A DNA stretch of 64,000 nucleotides from NCBI GenBank assembly GCA_914767715.1, contig OU612067.1, positions 13,893,001-13,957,000 on the forward strand. The letters are read 5' to 3'. Below, piece after piece: positions 48,291-58,860 of this stretch (positions within the stretch are counted from its first letter, which is position 1; each line of letters begins with the position of its first letter). The translations under genes and the position numbers were made by a program. The stretch is from Membranipora membranacea. Taxonomy: Eukaryota; Bryozoa; Gymnolaemata; Cheilostomatida; Membraniporidae. The notes below the pieces were generated by a model. The model saw nothing but the letters and a program-made list of their open reading frames with translations, searched no databases and was not told the origin of the DNA.

Positions 48291-51246
48291 TATGTGTATG
48301 TATATATTTGTATCAATTCTCATGATAAAATCAATGTTTCTCTTGTGCTCTGTGAATAAAAATAAAGTTTTAAAAATTTTAATAAAGCATTGACTAGATT
48401 TATAATAAATGAATCAAGCTATTCGATTGAGCAGTTTTACACATAATGAGCGAAAACAGTGTTTACGGCAGTTTACACGGTAGGCTGGTACTCTGTATCT
48501 ACCAGATGGGAGTTGTTCTAGCGTTATGACAGTGTCTTTGCCCGAAGCGAACATTCTCAGGCATTTAGTTTTGAAGAACTTATCGAATATATCGTATATG
48601 GTTGTAACTTCAAGCCTGCCTTTGCTTAGTCTACGTGTTGTGTTGATGAGGTGATTGTACTGGTTCTTAATATCAGATGAGAGGTGTCTGTATATAATAC
48701 ATAGGTGATATTGTAGGACACTTTCGAGAAATGAGGTGTATGCCAGCTTAATGGTAGTTGTCTTTACATTCATAAAGGCTAGCTGCTTCATGATGAATAG
48801 TCGTTTGTTAGCCTTGCTGATGATGTTTTTGGTGTTCGTATTGAAGTTAAGCTTATGATTGAGTGTGGTGCCAAGATATTTGTATTCATCTACTCGTTCG
48901 ATGGCGGAGTTGTTGATCATGATTGGTGGAGGGTCAGGATCATCGCGTAGATTACAGAAAACAAGCTCTTTGGTTTTCTTTGTGTTGATGAGCAGACTGT
49001 TTCTTGTGCACCAGGATCTGATATTATTGATTTCAACTTGCAGTGATAATGGTGATTTTGGCGAGATGAATTCTAATATCACAGTGTCATCGGCGTATTT
49101 TATGATGGTGTGATCATCGCTTACTGCCATGTCGTCTACGTAAAGTGAGAAGAGGATGGGACTGAGGACACATCCCTGAGGGCATCCAGTTGATGTTATG
49201 ATGCTGTTAGATAGAGTATTACCTACTTTCACTCGCTGTGTACGTGATGACAGAAAGTTATATGACCAGGATACGATGTTGGGGTTTACTTTATGAGATG
49301 ACATCTTTTGGACTAGGGTGTTACTGTTGATTGTATTAAAAGCACTGCTAAAGTCAATGAAAATCGAGCGTACATAATTCTTTGCAGAGCTATCGAGATG
49401 ATTAGTGATTTTGTCAAGTAACAACAATAGTGCATCGTCTGTACTGCTGTCACGTTTATAGGCAAACTGGTTACTATCGGCAATGTGAGCACTGATGTGG
49501 GGCGCTACAAGTTTCTCAAGACACTTAGTGAGGATTGGTGTCAGGGCGATGGGCCTAAAGTCTTTAGGTTCTGTTGCGCCTTTCAGTTTAGGTAAAGGCA
49601 CTATATTGGCAGCTTTCCAAATATCGGGCACAGTGGCACTTTGTAGCGAGATATTGAACAAAGCCGATATTCCATCAGGGCCACTACTTTTACCAACGTT
49701 TACGTTCCTGAACACATTGTACACATCACTGATAGTAAAAAATTCAACATTAGGATCTACAGAAAGCAGATCAGGTATTATCACAGAATCAGTCTCATAT
49801 CTAGCAAAAAAAGTATTCAAGGTATTGACGTTCAGAGAGCACTCAGCACGATTATCATTCAATTTAAGCAGAGATTTCAAATTAGCCCAAGCGGTCTTAC
49901 TAACTGTTTGGAACTTCACGTCTACTTGATTGGCTAACCTTCGCTTGGCATACCTAATCTCATGCTGGATGGAAGACTGCAGCTGTTTACGTAGGGGGTC
50001 ATCATCTGCTTTGAGAGCTGATTGCCGATCTGCTAGTAGTTTTCGTATGGTGTTATTCATCCATGACTTGTCAAGATGTTGCTTTACTGTGATGGTTGGG
50101 ATGTTAAGTTCCACACAGTATTGGAGGAAGTCAGTGATAGATTCAGCTTGTTGGTTCACAGAGGGGTTTTCGAAGAACACTGACCAGTCGGTGTCGTCTA
50201 GACAGCTTTGTAGTTGTAAGATGTTCTCTGCATTCCATACCTGCTTGTTTATCAGTTTAGGTTTAGTCTTCAAGTCAGTCAGTCGATGATCACTGGGAAG
50301 TAGTAGTACAGAGTGGTGATCACTTGAGCCCAACTGTGACATCTGAAATGCCCTAAAGCTGTAAGACTTAAGTGCATAACCTTTGTCCAATGTTCTACTA
50401 TTTCTTGTGGTACATGTGACATTTTGCTTGTACCTTCTGAGATTCACACTGGCACTGTTGAAGTCTCCCAATATGATGATGGCAGAGTTGGGATTTTGTT
50501 GTTCAGCTTCTTCTATAGTTTGATGTATCCTAGAGACCAATTCCTTGACCTTAGTACTAGTTGATGGATCAAATACAGGAGAGTAGACCAGAATGAGGAG
50601 AACACAGGCTATTTCTCTTGGAAGCCAATATGGCCTCACTTTAACAACCATAGTCTCTAAGTGTGGGTCGTTGTAGGTCGACACTAGGGTAAATGAATTT
50701 GCCCAATTATCGTTTATATAAAGTAATAGTCCGCCTCCACACTTTTTATTGGTGTCATTAACGTTCCGATCATGCCTTACTGGAGCGTATCCAGGTAGAC
50801 TAATGAAATTTTCTGTATAGGAGTCATCAAGCCAAGTTTCAGTGATGGCTAGACAACAACAGTTTCTCAGTTGTTTGGAGCTTACCAGTGCCTCTAGTTC
50901 ATCTAGCTTGTTATATATTCTATTGGCATTGGTGAGGAAGATACTGGGTAGGTTGATCTTGATCTTTCCCTGGTATTTACTTTCTTTAAACCTCTGTCTG
51001 ACTCCACTCCTTTTGCCATGGATTTTACTACGTAGCAATGATGGCTCAACTCTCTTTACCTCCTGCCTTATATTGTCCTTCCAGATGGTTTTCTGAAGGG
51101 GTTTGGAGTTCTTATTGATAAGTAGAAGCTGTTTCCTATCAATGGTGGCTCAGGTGACTGATATTGGTGGTCAATCCTGCTAAATTTGCCAGTTTTAGAG
51201 AGAGCACTTTAGAAACACGGCCGCCATTTCTTGGCGCCAGATTTTT
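48291..51246 (-). mobile_element. Near full-length non-LTR retrotransposon (CR1 group, Rex/Babar-like)
   Basis: About 2.95 kb inserted in the right arm of the foldback element, in minus orientation. The 3' end carries AATAAA-like sequence and ends in a gtatgtgtatgtgt microsatellite (48285-48305), a tail style of CR1/L2-like elements. The 5' end contains agaaatggcggcc (about 51215-51227), like the YY1-site start of other LINE promoters. The single coding frame has endonuclease followed by reverse transcriptase. Clade assignment is by motif style only. Confidence 0.85.
48414..51038 (-). CDS. LINE polyprotein: APE endonuclease plus reverse transcriptase
   Basis: A frame of about 874 codons without internal stops. 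The endonuclease part shows ITETWLDD, LVYSP, IILGDFN and GSSDHHSV, the Glu, Asp/Asn and terminal Asp-His of APE-type nucleases. The reverse transcriptase part shows KDFRPIAL, FIDFSSAFNTI, GCPQGCVLSP and KYADDTVI (the catalytic Asp pair), then a LPSGRYRVP-type C-terminal tail. It nicks the target DNA and copies its own RNA onto it. The frame is open upstream to a TGA at 51150-51152 but contains no ATG there; the first codon given is TTG. The start is therefore lost or shifted, and this copy may not be autonomous despite its long open frame. Confidence 0.85.
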   Translation of the reverse strand: MLRSKIHGKRSGVRQRFKESKYQGKIKINLPSIFLTNANRIYNKLDELEALVSSKQLRNCCCLAITETWLDDSYTENFISLPGYAPVRHDRNVNDTNKKCGGGLLLYINDNWANSFTLVSTYNDPHLETMVVKVRPYWLPREIACVLLILVYSPVFDPSTSTKVKELVSRIHQTIEEAEQQNPNSAIIILGDFNSASVNLRRYKQNVTCTTRNSRTLDKGYALKSYSFRAFQMSQLGSSDHHSVLLLPSDHRLTDLKTKPKLINKQVWNAENILQLQSCLDDTDWSVFFENPSVNQQAESITDFLQYCVELNIPTITVKQHLDKSWMNNTIRKLLADRQSALKADDDPLRKQLQSSIQHEIRYAKRRLANQVDVKFQTVSKTAWANLKSLLKLNDNRAECSLNVNTLNTFFARYETDSVIIPDLLSVDPNVEFFTISDVYNVFRNVNVGKSSGPDGISALFNISLQSATVPDIWKAANIVPLPKLKGATEPKDFRPIALTPILTKCLEKLVAPHISAHIADSNQFAYKRDSSTDDALLLLLDKITNHLDSSAKNYVRSIFIDFSSAFNTINSNTLVQKMSSHKVNPNIVSWSYNFLSSRTQRVKVGNTLSNSIITSTGCPQGCVLSPILFSLYVDDMAVSDDHTIIKYADDTVILEFISPKSPLSLQVEINNIRSWCTRNSLLINTKKTKELVFCNLRDDPDPPPIMINNSAIERVDEYKYLGTTLNHKLNFNTNTKNIISKANKRLFIMKQLAFMNVKTTTIKLAYTSFLESVLQYHLCIIYRHLSSDIKNQYNHLINTTRRLSKGRLEVTTIYDIFDKFFKTKCLRMFASGKDTVITLEQLPSGRYRVPAYRVNCRKHCFRSLCVKLLNRIA

Positions 51247-52578
51247 AATTTCTAAATATGACCACTACAACTGGGTACACCCGGTGAATTTTGCAGAAGA
51301 AACGTCAATGAAGTATAATATGCGATCAGTTTCCTGCCATCAAAAATTGTCCGTGCCATTATTTTATAGAGCAGTTACAGCTAGGCTGCTTCTGGCCTTC
51401 ACGGAGTACGATATGTGTACCACAAAGAATTCAACATCATTCGCAGGTAAACTAAAAAGTAGTAATTTTTTTCATTTTTAAGAGAAGAAAAGGAGTGTTT
51501 CGAGATTTTAGAAGAGAACAATATTTCCACAATGGTAGCGCATTGCCATGCAAGACACATTGCATCCAAAGAGACCTTTGAGCTCGGAAATGATATGGTT
51601 ATAGGTGCCCTGGCACTCTCCTGCAAACAAGCAATCTTCTATAACTATCAACAAAGGGGAAGAAATATCCATTTGATATGACGGCATATGCGGCACTGAT
51701 CCAATCTAGAGACACTTATGAGGTGGCAAACAGGCACATATATTAGTTATGGTAGCCTCTCTTTGATTTTAGAGTGGCGTGGATGGTTCTGATTGTTGCA
51801 TCGATTGTGATATTTGGACTCAACGCAAGGGGCTTCATGGAGGCGTATGGCAGAAATAGCGTTGATACTAAGATCAGCTATAAAAGAGCTAAAGATATTC
51901 AAGTAAGTTAAAAAGAAATTCTAAGCATCACAAACATTATCAGACAAAGAACCTCAAACCTAAGGTCTGCTAAGATTTGTGTCTGTTTATATTGAAATCA
52001 ATTGATGACGTACCCAATACTGTTTCAATAATTGTTGGAATAATTAGAGTTTACTCCACTAAATGCTATGAGCAGACCAAATCATTTTTGTCATAGAACT
52101 GTATACAATTTGATGGTATTTACCCTTATTTTGAAGTTGCTCCCTTGAGCCGCTCACAAAAACTGTATGGGAATTTGTCCTCAATTTTGAGGTTTCATAT
52201 CTCAAGTGGATGGATAATGTAGATTTTTCTTCCAGCGTACAAAGCACTTTGAATCTGAACTTTGTTTTCCAAAAATACGTAATTCACAAATTGAGAAAAA
52301 TTCTCAAAAGTCAGAGTTTTCTCCCCTTGTTTAACTTATAAAATATGGGATTCTAAATCAATGAGTCTGCAGCTGAAATGAGAAACTCATATATTTTGTA
52401 AAACTATTACTTTACCAGGTTTTCACCTTCCCTTTATAAAATGTTATAAAATTATAATCTCAAATAGAGACTGATGAATTCATGCAAATTCATCCTTCAC
52501 AGGTATATGTATATATACATTTTTATTTGGTGATTATGTCACTAGGGCAGCATTTGAAAAGTGTATAAAAGCTCTATA

Positions 52579-52970
52579 GTGCTACACATATATGCTAAGG
52601 ACAAGAAATTACTAAGAAAAGTTTTCAACGATGCCAAGAATTTAGGGCTTGACGTAGGCGATATCGATACCATTGTTAAACAGAGAACTAAATCCATTAT
52701 CATGTGCTGTTTTTCTGATGAAGACCACTTTATACACGATTTTCTCGAACATTGCCCTTCCTGTCGTCTTAGACATATTAAACATCGCAGCTCATGGGGC
52801 AAAGACTGTTTTCTGAGGCAAATGTGCATCACACTTAATGAGATTCTTTTTTAAAAAGTCAATAGTTCCATACACTGGTAGCAAGCTCTTATTATGACAA
52901 AGTATATGCATCCATTTTTCGCAACTTTTAATGTTTGTGCTAGCTAATAAATCAATCAATCAATCAACAG
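52579..52970 (+). mobile_element. LINE 3'-end fragment with (aatc)n tail
   Basis: The plus-strand frame ends with CPSCRLRHIKHRSSWGKDCF, the conserved C-terminal piece of a LINE reverse transcriptase ORF, then a 3' UTR finishing in aataaatcaatcaatcaatc. It is absent from the matching intron of copy one. It is not the same family as the LINE at 48.3-51.2 kb but resembles the fragment at 58.4-58.85 kb. Confidence 0.65.
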
Positions 52971-53340
52971 ATGGATGGTGTACACGAAATTCATGAAGTT
53001 TGTAGTGTAGCTCAAGATTAATTTTCTAAGCTATCTTTATCGCTACTATGAAAGCTATTATCACAACAGCCATTAATACTTTCCTCAGACTGAAATAGCG
53101 TTACATTGTGACAAGTCATATGACCTGCAGGGAACCATCGAAAACAGCAAATTAACAAAATCAAGAGGAGCTTTTTTTATCTGGCTAAATCTCAATAAGT
53201 TATGCGCATCCAACCTCAAATATTTACAATATGTAATTTGACACATTGATAGATATAATGTGAAAGTAAGGAGATCATTGAACTATCAGCCCAGAAGTTA
53301 TAAGTGAAAAACCATGCGGAGAAGCATGATGGTTCTACTG

Positions 53341-53875
53341 TAGTTTAAGTGCTCAAACGGTGCAAGATGCTTGTAGAGGCATTTCATTATCAACCACTTT
53401 CTCCCCTCCGTTTAAGTATATACCCATAAAGTGCCACAGTAATGGCCCCCTTCTTTGTGGTGAGACAACTAATAAATTGCTGGCTAGACAACACCTGCCA
53501 CAAAACAGTACATTGTAGTAAACCATATAATTCCTCAACCTAACCCATATTTTGAAGGAAAAATATATGTCATTCCTAGTCAAAATCGAGCAATCCTGGG
53601 AATATGTCAGCATACTTATATGATGGATATGAAACAATATGTCTTGATTGCCTATACACAACTACCATAACTATACATAACTATCTTTTTTTCTTGTATG
53701 ACCAGTCTTTTTATCTAGCTCCATCTTAATTTTTACGAAATGTTTGGAGTTATCCTCTTTGACATGGTGGCCATAACTGCGGCACTTAATGGTTATATAC
53801 TTAAACGGAGGAGAGAAAGTGGTTGATAATGAAATGCCTCTACCAGCATCTTGCACCGTTTGAGCACTTAAACTA
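53341..53875. mobile_element. 535-bp terminal-inverted-repeat element, 9-bp target duplication
   Basis: The inverted arms are about 107 bases, starting tagtttaagtgctcaaacgg at the left and ending with its complement at the right. The element is flanked exactly by gttctactg (53332-53340 and 53876-53884). Long arms, no coding capacity and a 9-bp duplication are the marks of Mutator-like MITEs. It is absent from channel copy one. A related end lies at 22726-22830. Confidence 0.8.
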
Positions 53876-54404
53876 GTTCTACTGTAGTTATATTGTGCTT
53901 GTACAGTACAGTCGAATCAATACTTAACTTTTTATAACATACTTGAGAAGGCTCTCTAATCCAATCAATAATTATAATCAGATGCGCTGTTAAAGGCCGC
54001 ATAAACTAAAAATTTCTGGATTAGGAAATGTGTTGTTAAGGTACCTCCAAATGTTTTTATTATCAGGCTAACTTTTATTAAGTGGATTTAAAATACCTCG
54101 AGATTTGGAGGAAAGGAGCAACATCCTGTGCTTTAGTAAAAAAGCATTTGGAATAATTATAGTCTGAATAAAGTGAAGTACACTGTATTCTATTTCTTTA
54201 CAGTTTCCAACAATATCCATTTGTAACAGGAATTTATGGATGTCTGATGCAATAGAAGATGCAGCAGAGATGTTTGGTGACGTTTATTATAGTGTGCTGT
54301 ATGATATTTTTGATACATCACCAACATATGAACAACAGTAGGTACCATAATGGTTTGTCTGTACCCTTGTGGATTGAGATCTCAGATCCATTGTATGAAA
54401 ATTT

Positions 54405-54712
54405 AAGAAGAGGTATACACCCAAGGGTGCTTGGGATTGGAACATTCAACCTAGAAAGCTCCCCCAATGGGATTCAAACCCACAACTCTTGCGGCACTGA
54501 TCGCCTGGCGGTGAATAGCAAGCGCGCTAACCGATTGCGCAATCCCACCATCCCAAAAGAATGATGGGTTGATGGCTCGTCCAATAGCCCATTCCACTCC
54601 ACCATTGACACCCTATGTAACACAGCGTAGGTGTTAGGGTTGTTGGCCTTACATGGCCCATTGCTGGGACCCCTTGCAGTGAGTTATTTGCTGTCTTTCT
54701 TTCTCTCTCTAT
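54405..54712 (-). mobile_element. tRNA-derived SINE in the second channel copy
   Basis: About 305 bases are present in intron 3 here but missing from intron 3 of copy one. The minus strand shows an A-box region (gcgcaatcggttagcgcgct, 54521-54540) and a B box (ggtttgaatccc, 54469-54480) followed by a tail. The match between the two empty flanks makes insertion after the duplication clear. Confidence 0.7.
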
Positions 54713-55635
54713 AAGCCCTTGTCAATTTTATTGGAGTATTGGATGGAGATGTAGGTGCAGTAAGGTTACTGCAAACTAACGTGATTGAGTAAAGGGACTT
54801 GAATCTCCTTGATCGATTTTAATGGGAGATAGTTCTTTCACAATATAACTTATTATGCCTACTTAGTGGCTAACTGAGTGCCATTTAAAACGAATCTTCA
54901 CACATTTCTTTGTTGGTTGCTTAACTGGGCTGGTCTTTTGTCTGCAAGAATTGCAATTTATCCTGAAGTATTTTACCTTATTCATCTATTTATTCAATAA
55001 TTTCTCGAAAATCTCTGCAGATTTTACAACAAGAGTGATCCAGAGTTGGAATTTCTCAATGCATTCACTGACGGAGATGTAGAGCAGTGGTTTAGCGATG
55101 CTGCCCCTTCTCCAAAGAGCACTTTTTTAGCCTGTATGTTAGTCGGCAAAGACACAGACTGCTCCAGCATATTCAAAAGAGTCAGAGTTCCAAGTGGAGG
55201 TAAATATGCGTTGGAAGTAGGTTTTTAAGGTAAAAGTCAATTAATCATTAAAAACCCTTTGATAAATAAAAATTAAAAAAATTGAATCTTGTTGGGAATG
55301 CCAATTGTTGTGTTAAACACACAAAATTATTTTTTGATTTATTATTTTTCAGCTGGTGTGATTTTATTTGAAGCAATCAGTTAGGATCATGCGATAAATT
55401 CACTCAACATAAACTAGTGAAGTCACTGACAAAACTGAATGAAACTTCACCAAATTTTGATATCATAAAACTAATTCTTACTAATTAGCGCAGTGGCATG
55501 TGTTAAATTTCTTTTTGTATTTACAAACTGAAAAAAACTCATGACACAAAATTTTTTATTTTATTTTGATTGTGAAACAGGATATATGATTTTAAAACGA
55601 GCATCGTAGAAAATTGGTAACTTTTCATACCTATA

Positions 55636-55790
55636 ATCTGAGCATAAGTTTGTATGATCATGTTTATACCGTCACTATTCCATTTTATACAATAATTATG
55701 CACAACTTACTGCATAAATTGGTCAGTGAATTATTGTACAAAGTGGATTAATGAAGGTATAAACATGATCATAAAAATTTATGCTCGGTG
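55636..55790. mobile_element. Palindromic MITE-like element, second copy
   Basis: This is the counterpart of 34515-34712, with the same atgatcatgtttatacc arm and its complement. It confirms that this insertion predates the tandem duplication. Confidence 0.6.
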
Positions 55791-56179
55791 TATAATCATT
55801 GAATAGGAATTGATTGCGCAGTGAAATTTCAATCAGGTGTTCAGCTCTCCCTGAATAAGAACGAATAGAAGTTAATGTCTGATTATAGAAGAAAGAGTTT
55901 TCTTCACTCATGGAATGAGAGGACAACTTGTTAATTGGGTTTCTTTTATTGTCAACCGTTGGCAACTGCTGTTTTTGTTCAGGGTACTGCTTCCAGTTCA
56001 ATTCTGATGGGAACTGGACCTCTTCTACACCTGGAAAAGCTGGTGGTCTACGACTGCATCTCAGTGTTAACACAGACCATTACTCGATTGGCCCGAACTC
56101 TTATTCTGAGGGATTTGCAGTAAGTAGCGATTGTTATTACATAAGACATTGAACCATGCTTACGTCAGGATACAATTAA

Positions 56180-56764
56180 AGTGACAGTGTGCATTTGCAT
56201 TGCGTTTCACGCACCGATATTAAAGAGGATATCGCCTGACAGCTCAAGTCAGGTGACTATTCTATCGCACAAGCTTCAATCTGTCAGAATCTGCAATCGA
56301 ACATAATGTTGTGTGTTCAATTGGTCTGAAAGGGTAACTGCAAAGTTTGACTTTTCGAGGTATTTTTGGGCTTTTGTTTTCGAATTGTCACTATACATGT
56401 ATGTGGAATTACCTTCTCTTTCCCCTTTCGCCTTTTTTCCTTACAACACAATCGATGTCTCGGTGTTAGTTCTATTAGATGTTTGTTTGTCACATCATTC
56501 CCAACTCAAATCTCGTTGCGCATGTGCTAACCAGTTATTGGTTATTGATTTTCTGTCTCATGTTAACACAATATTTCACAATTGGCAATCATCAAAATTT
56601 TATCCGTCAAATTCACTCGTTATTCTTCGCCATCACTAGCTGCTACACACTGCGATGGCTAGTAAACCTACTTCATATTCATTTGCACCCGTCGACGTGA
56701 GCTGTCAGACGATATCCTCTGTAATATCGGTGCATGAAACGCAACGCAAATGCGCACTGACTCC
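56180..56764. mobile_element. 585-bp inverted-repeat element flanked by TTAA
   Basis: The left end (agtgacagtgtgcatttgc, 56180 on) and the right end (reverse complement ggagtcagtgcgcatttgc) form arms of about 75 bases that include accgatattaaagaggatat. TTAA at 56176-56179 and 56765-56768 flanks the element. TTAA duplication is the mark of piggyBac-type insertion. No transposase is encoded. It is absent from intron 5 of copy one. Confidence 0.75.
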
Positions 56765-57599
56765 TTAAAGGTTTTATGGACAAAAAATGTTCTAATAACC
56801 ATTGGACATCAACATTCTGTTCATGAATAAAGTAATGATTATAATTTTTATTTCTTTTTGATAACTGCCCACTCAATACACCGTTATTTTATTCATTTTC
56901 TTCCAGTAAAGGCAATAAATTATCCTTGTTATTAATAATAAAACATAAGCGTTCAAGATATTAAAAATTTGTAGATAATGTTCCATGAGCCACATGAAGT
57001 TCCCCTGTTTGATCTGAGTACTGGAGTTATGCCAGGTGTTGAATCATCCATCCTTTTACACAAAGGTGTGGTAAGCTCATGTATATTCAGCTTTCTGCTC
57101 TTCCTATGAAATTATCGATCAATTATTGGAAACAACGGTAATACCATCGCTGATGATGTCATGGTTTTTCAAAACAATTAGGGCATTACCTCCCCACTGG
57201 AACTAAACCACAAGTCCAGTTCTATAAAATGCACCAAATCTGTCTAATCCTTCTTACTTGTCTAAGCACTTTGCAGAATTTGGTTGGAGTAATCCCTTAA
57301 ATTAACAAAGCCTCAGTGTCCAAGATACGTAACAATATATACTTTGTTGGTGACCATATATGGGCCAGGGTCAACAGTCCGGGGGGCTCAGACTAATTTC
57401 CTTCTTGAGTTTTGCTAATAAATTATGTGTAAATATTCTTTAGAACATTCGCTTGCCTCCTCCTCCTGTTTCGATACTGAGAAAAAACCGAATCCACTGC
57501 TTTTCTATACAGCAAACTATTCCTTCTCCGGCTGTATGATTGAGTGTGAGACCAGCTATATTATCAACAAATGTGGCTGCAGAGACCTTCTCCAACCAG

Positions 57600-58360
57600 G
57601 TTTTTAACATAAATATTCTTTTACATTTTATATTTTTGATAGCAAAGTATTTAAAGTGGCTTGACGGGTATATAATTCCCAGTCAATGTGAAGCGATCAC
57701 CCAGCCATATCAAATTCAATGGGGTTAGCAGCATTCAAGTTCCTCCAGCTTTTTCTGAAATAAGAGGAGCAGTAGTGACTTTTTTAATGGGAATCGGATG
57801 TACTCATGCGGAATTGCGTGATAAACTTGCCCAATAAAGTTTTATTCCAAAAAACGCATCGGAAAGCGGTGAAAAAACATCAAAATTGCCATGTCCCAAT
57901 GATTTCAAATCATCCGCTTCAAATTATACGGGCTCTTATTGGTCCATTTTGACATTTATGACTGATGTGTTAGAGGTTGCCTTATACCGTTGTCAAGTTT
58001 GAAATTGGCCATTGTAATAAAATCCTATAATCCCAGGTGTGATGAGCCAACAAAACAATAGCTATATCATACGCTGCTATTCAACTTTATTTATAGGTGT
58101 CTGCAAATCACAATTTCTTATATAACACACTTGACCACTTGAGTAAAATATCAAGTGCGTGACATGTAAAACCCAAATGCAACGTGGACTGGCCAGTCTC
58201 CGCCTCTAACTACACTGATCAGCCAATGGTCTTGCCTGTCACTACACATGAATAATCCCCGTGCACCACCTTGCCCGCACTCCACTTTAACAAATTCACC
58301 TGATCCATTAGGATGTTTGTTTTATACATTGTCTTGGATGGATGGATTTTATTACTATCA
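57600..58360. other. Copy-two-specific intron sequence, unclassified
   Basis: This block in intron 7 has no counterpart in channel copy one and no recognisable coding motif. With the LINE fragment on its right it probably represents one or more further insertions. Confidence 0.4.
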
Positions 58361-58860
58361 CTGACTGTTTATTTAAAGAAAAAATGAGTCACGAAATACA
58401 GTGTAATTGCTGGCACTTTGAATCAGCAAGAAAAAAGCGAAGACACTTGGAATAAAAAATCAAATCTCTGTCTAAAAAAGTATTTCGTTTAAAATAAGAG
58501 TGATATGACGCAGAAAACAGTCTCTCCCAGTGAGCTTCTATGTTTTACTGTACGGTATCTGCCAGATGGACATTTACTCAACAAATCATTGTGAATATAG
58601 CGTAAGGCCAGTGTTCGTGTCTGATTGTCCATCATGGTATAAATATCGGGATGTTCAATGCCTAACTTAATAGCGTCCTTCAAAATTTTACACAGGCTTT
58701 GCTTATCAGCAGCATACAAGCTTTTAAAAGGAATGGGTAAGCAATAGGAGATTCGTGATACAATAAAACTTTTTAAAAGCATATTTGATAGTGATTTGGA
58801 GCTTAAAAATACAAAATTCCTGACTACATACATCCTTTGAGAGGCGGTTGAAATGTGTAT
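58330..58860 (-). mobile_element. LINE 3'-end fragment with (atcc)n tail
   Basis: The minus strand encodes a reverse transcriptase C-terminal piece (SKSLSNMLLKSFIVSRISYC, later CPSGRYRTVKHRSSLGETVF). It is followed by a 3' UTR that ends at about 58330 in aataaaatccatccatcc. It is absent from copy one and similar in protein to the fragment at 52.6-52.97 kb, in the opposite orientation. Confidence 0.65.

Larger units (their letters stand above)
46765..51305. mobile_element. Long inverted-repeat (foldback) element with a nested LINE
   Basis: The left arm (46765-47070) and the right arm are inverted copies. The first part, from ttcattggtg through caccgggtgtaccca to gtggtcatattta, pairs with 51250-51305. 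The second part, from caaggtgttttg through aggaattccaggtt on, pairs with 48080-48290. The right arm is cut in two by the LINE at 48291-51246. An inner arm pair (47774-47836 with 47985-48045) surrounds a near-perfect 26-base palindrome. About 700 bases of extra sequence sit in the left arm. No transposase is encoded, so it is non-autonomous. Its right edge abuts the truncated exon 1 of the channel copy. Confidence 0.7.

Noticed and set aside
49495-50289. Plus-strand frames of 144 and 119 codons
   Set aside because: Antisense of the LINE polyprotein; no family resemblance on this strand.
55200-55228. In-frame TAA after GGKYALEVGF in channel copy two, as a third lesion
   Set aside because: The true donor is upstream (GGAG|GTAAAT at 55199). 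Joining there to 55983 gives the family sequence GGYCFQFN, so the TAA is intronic.
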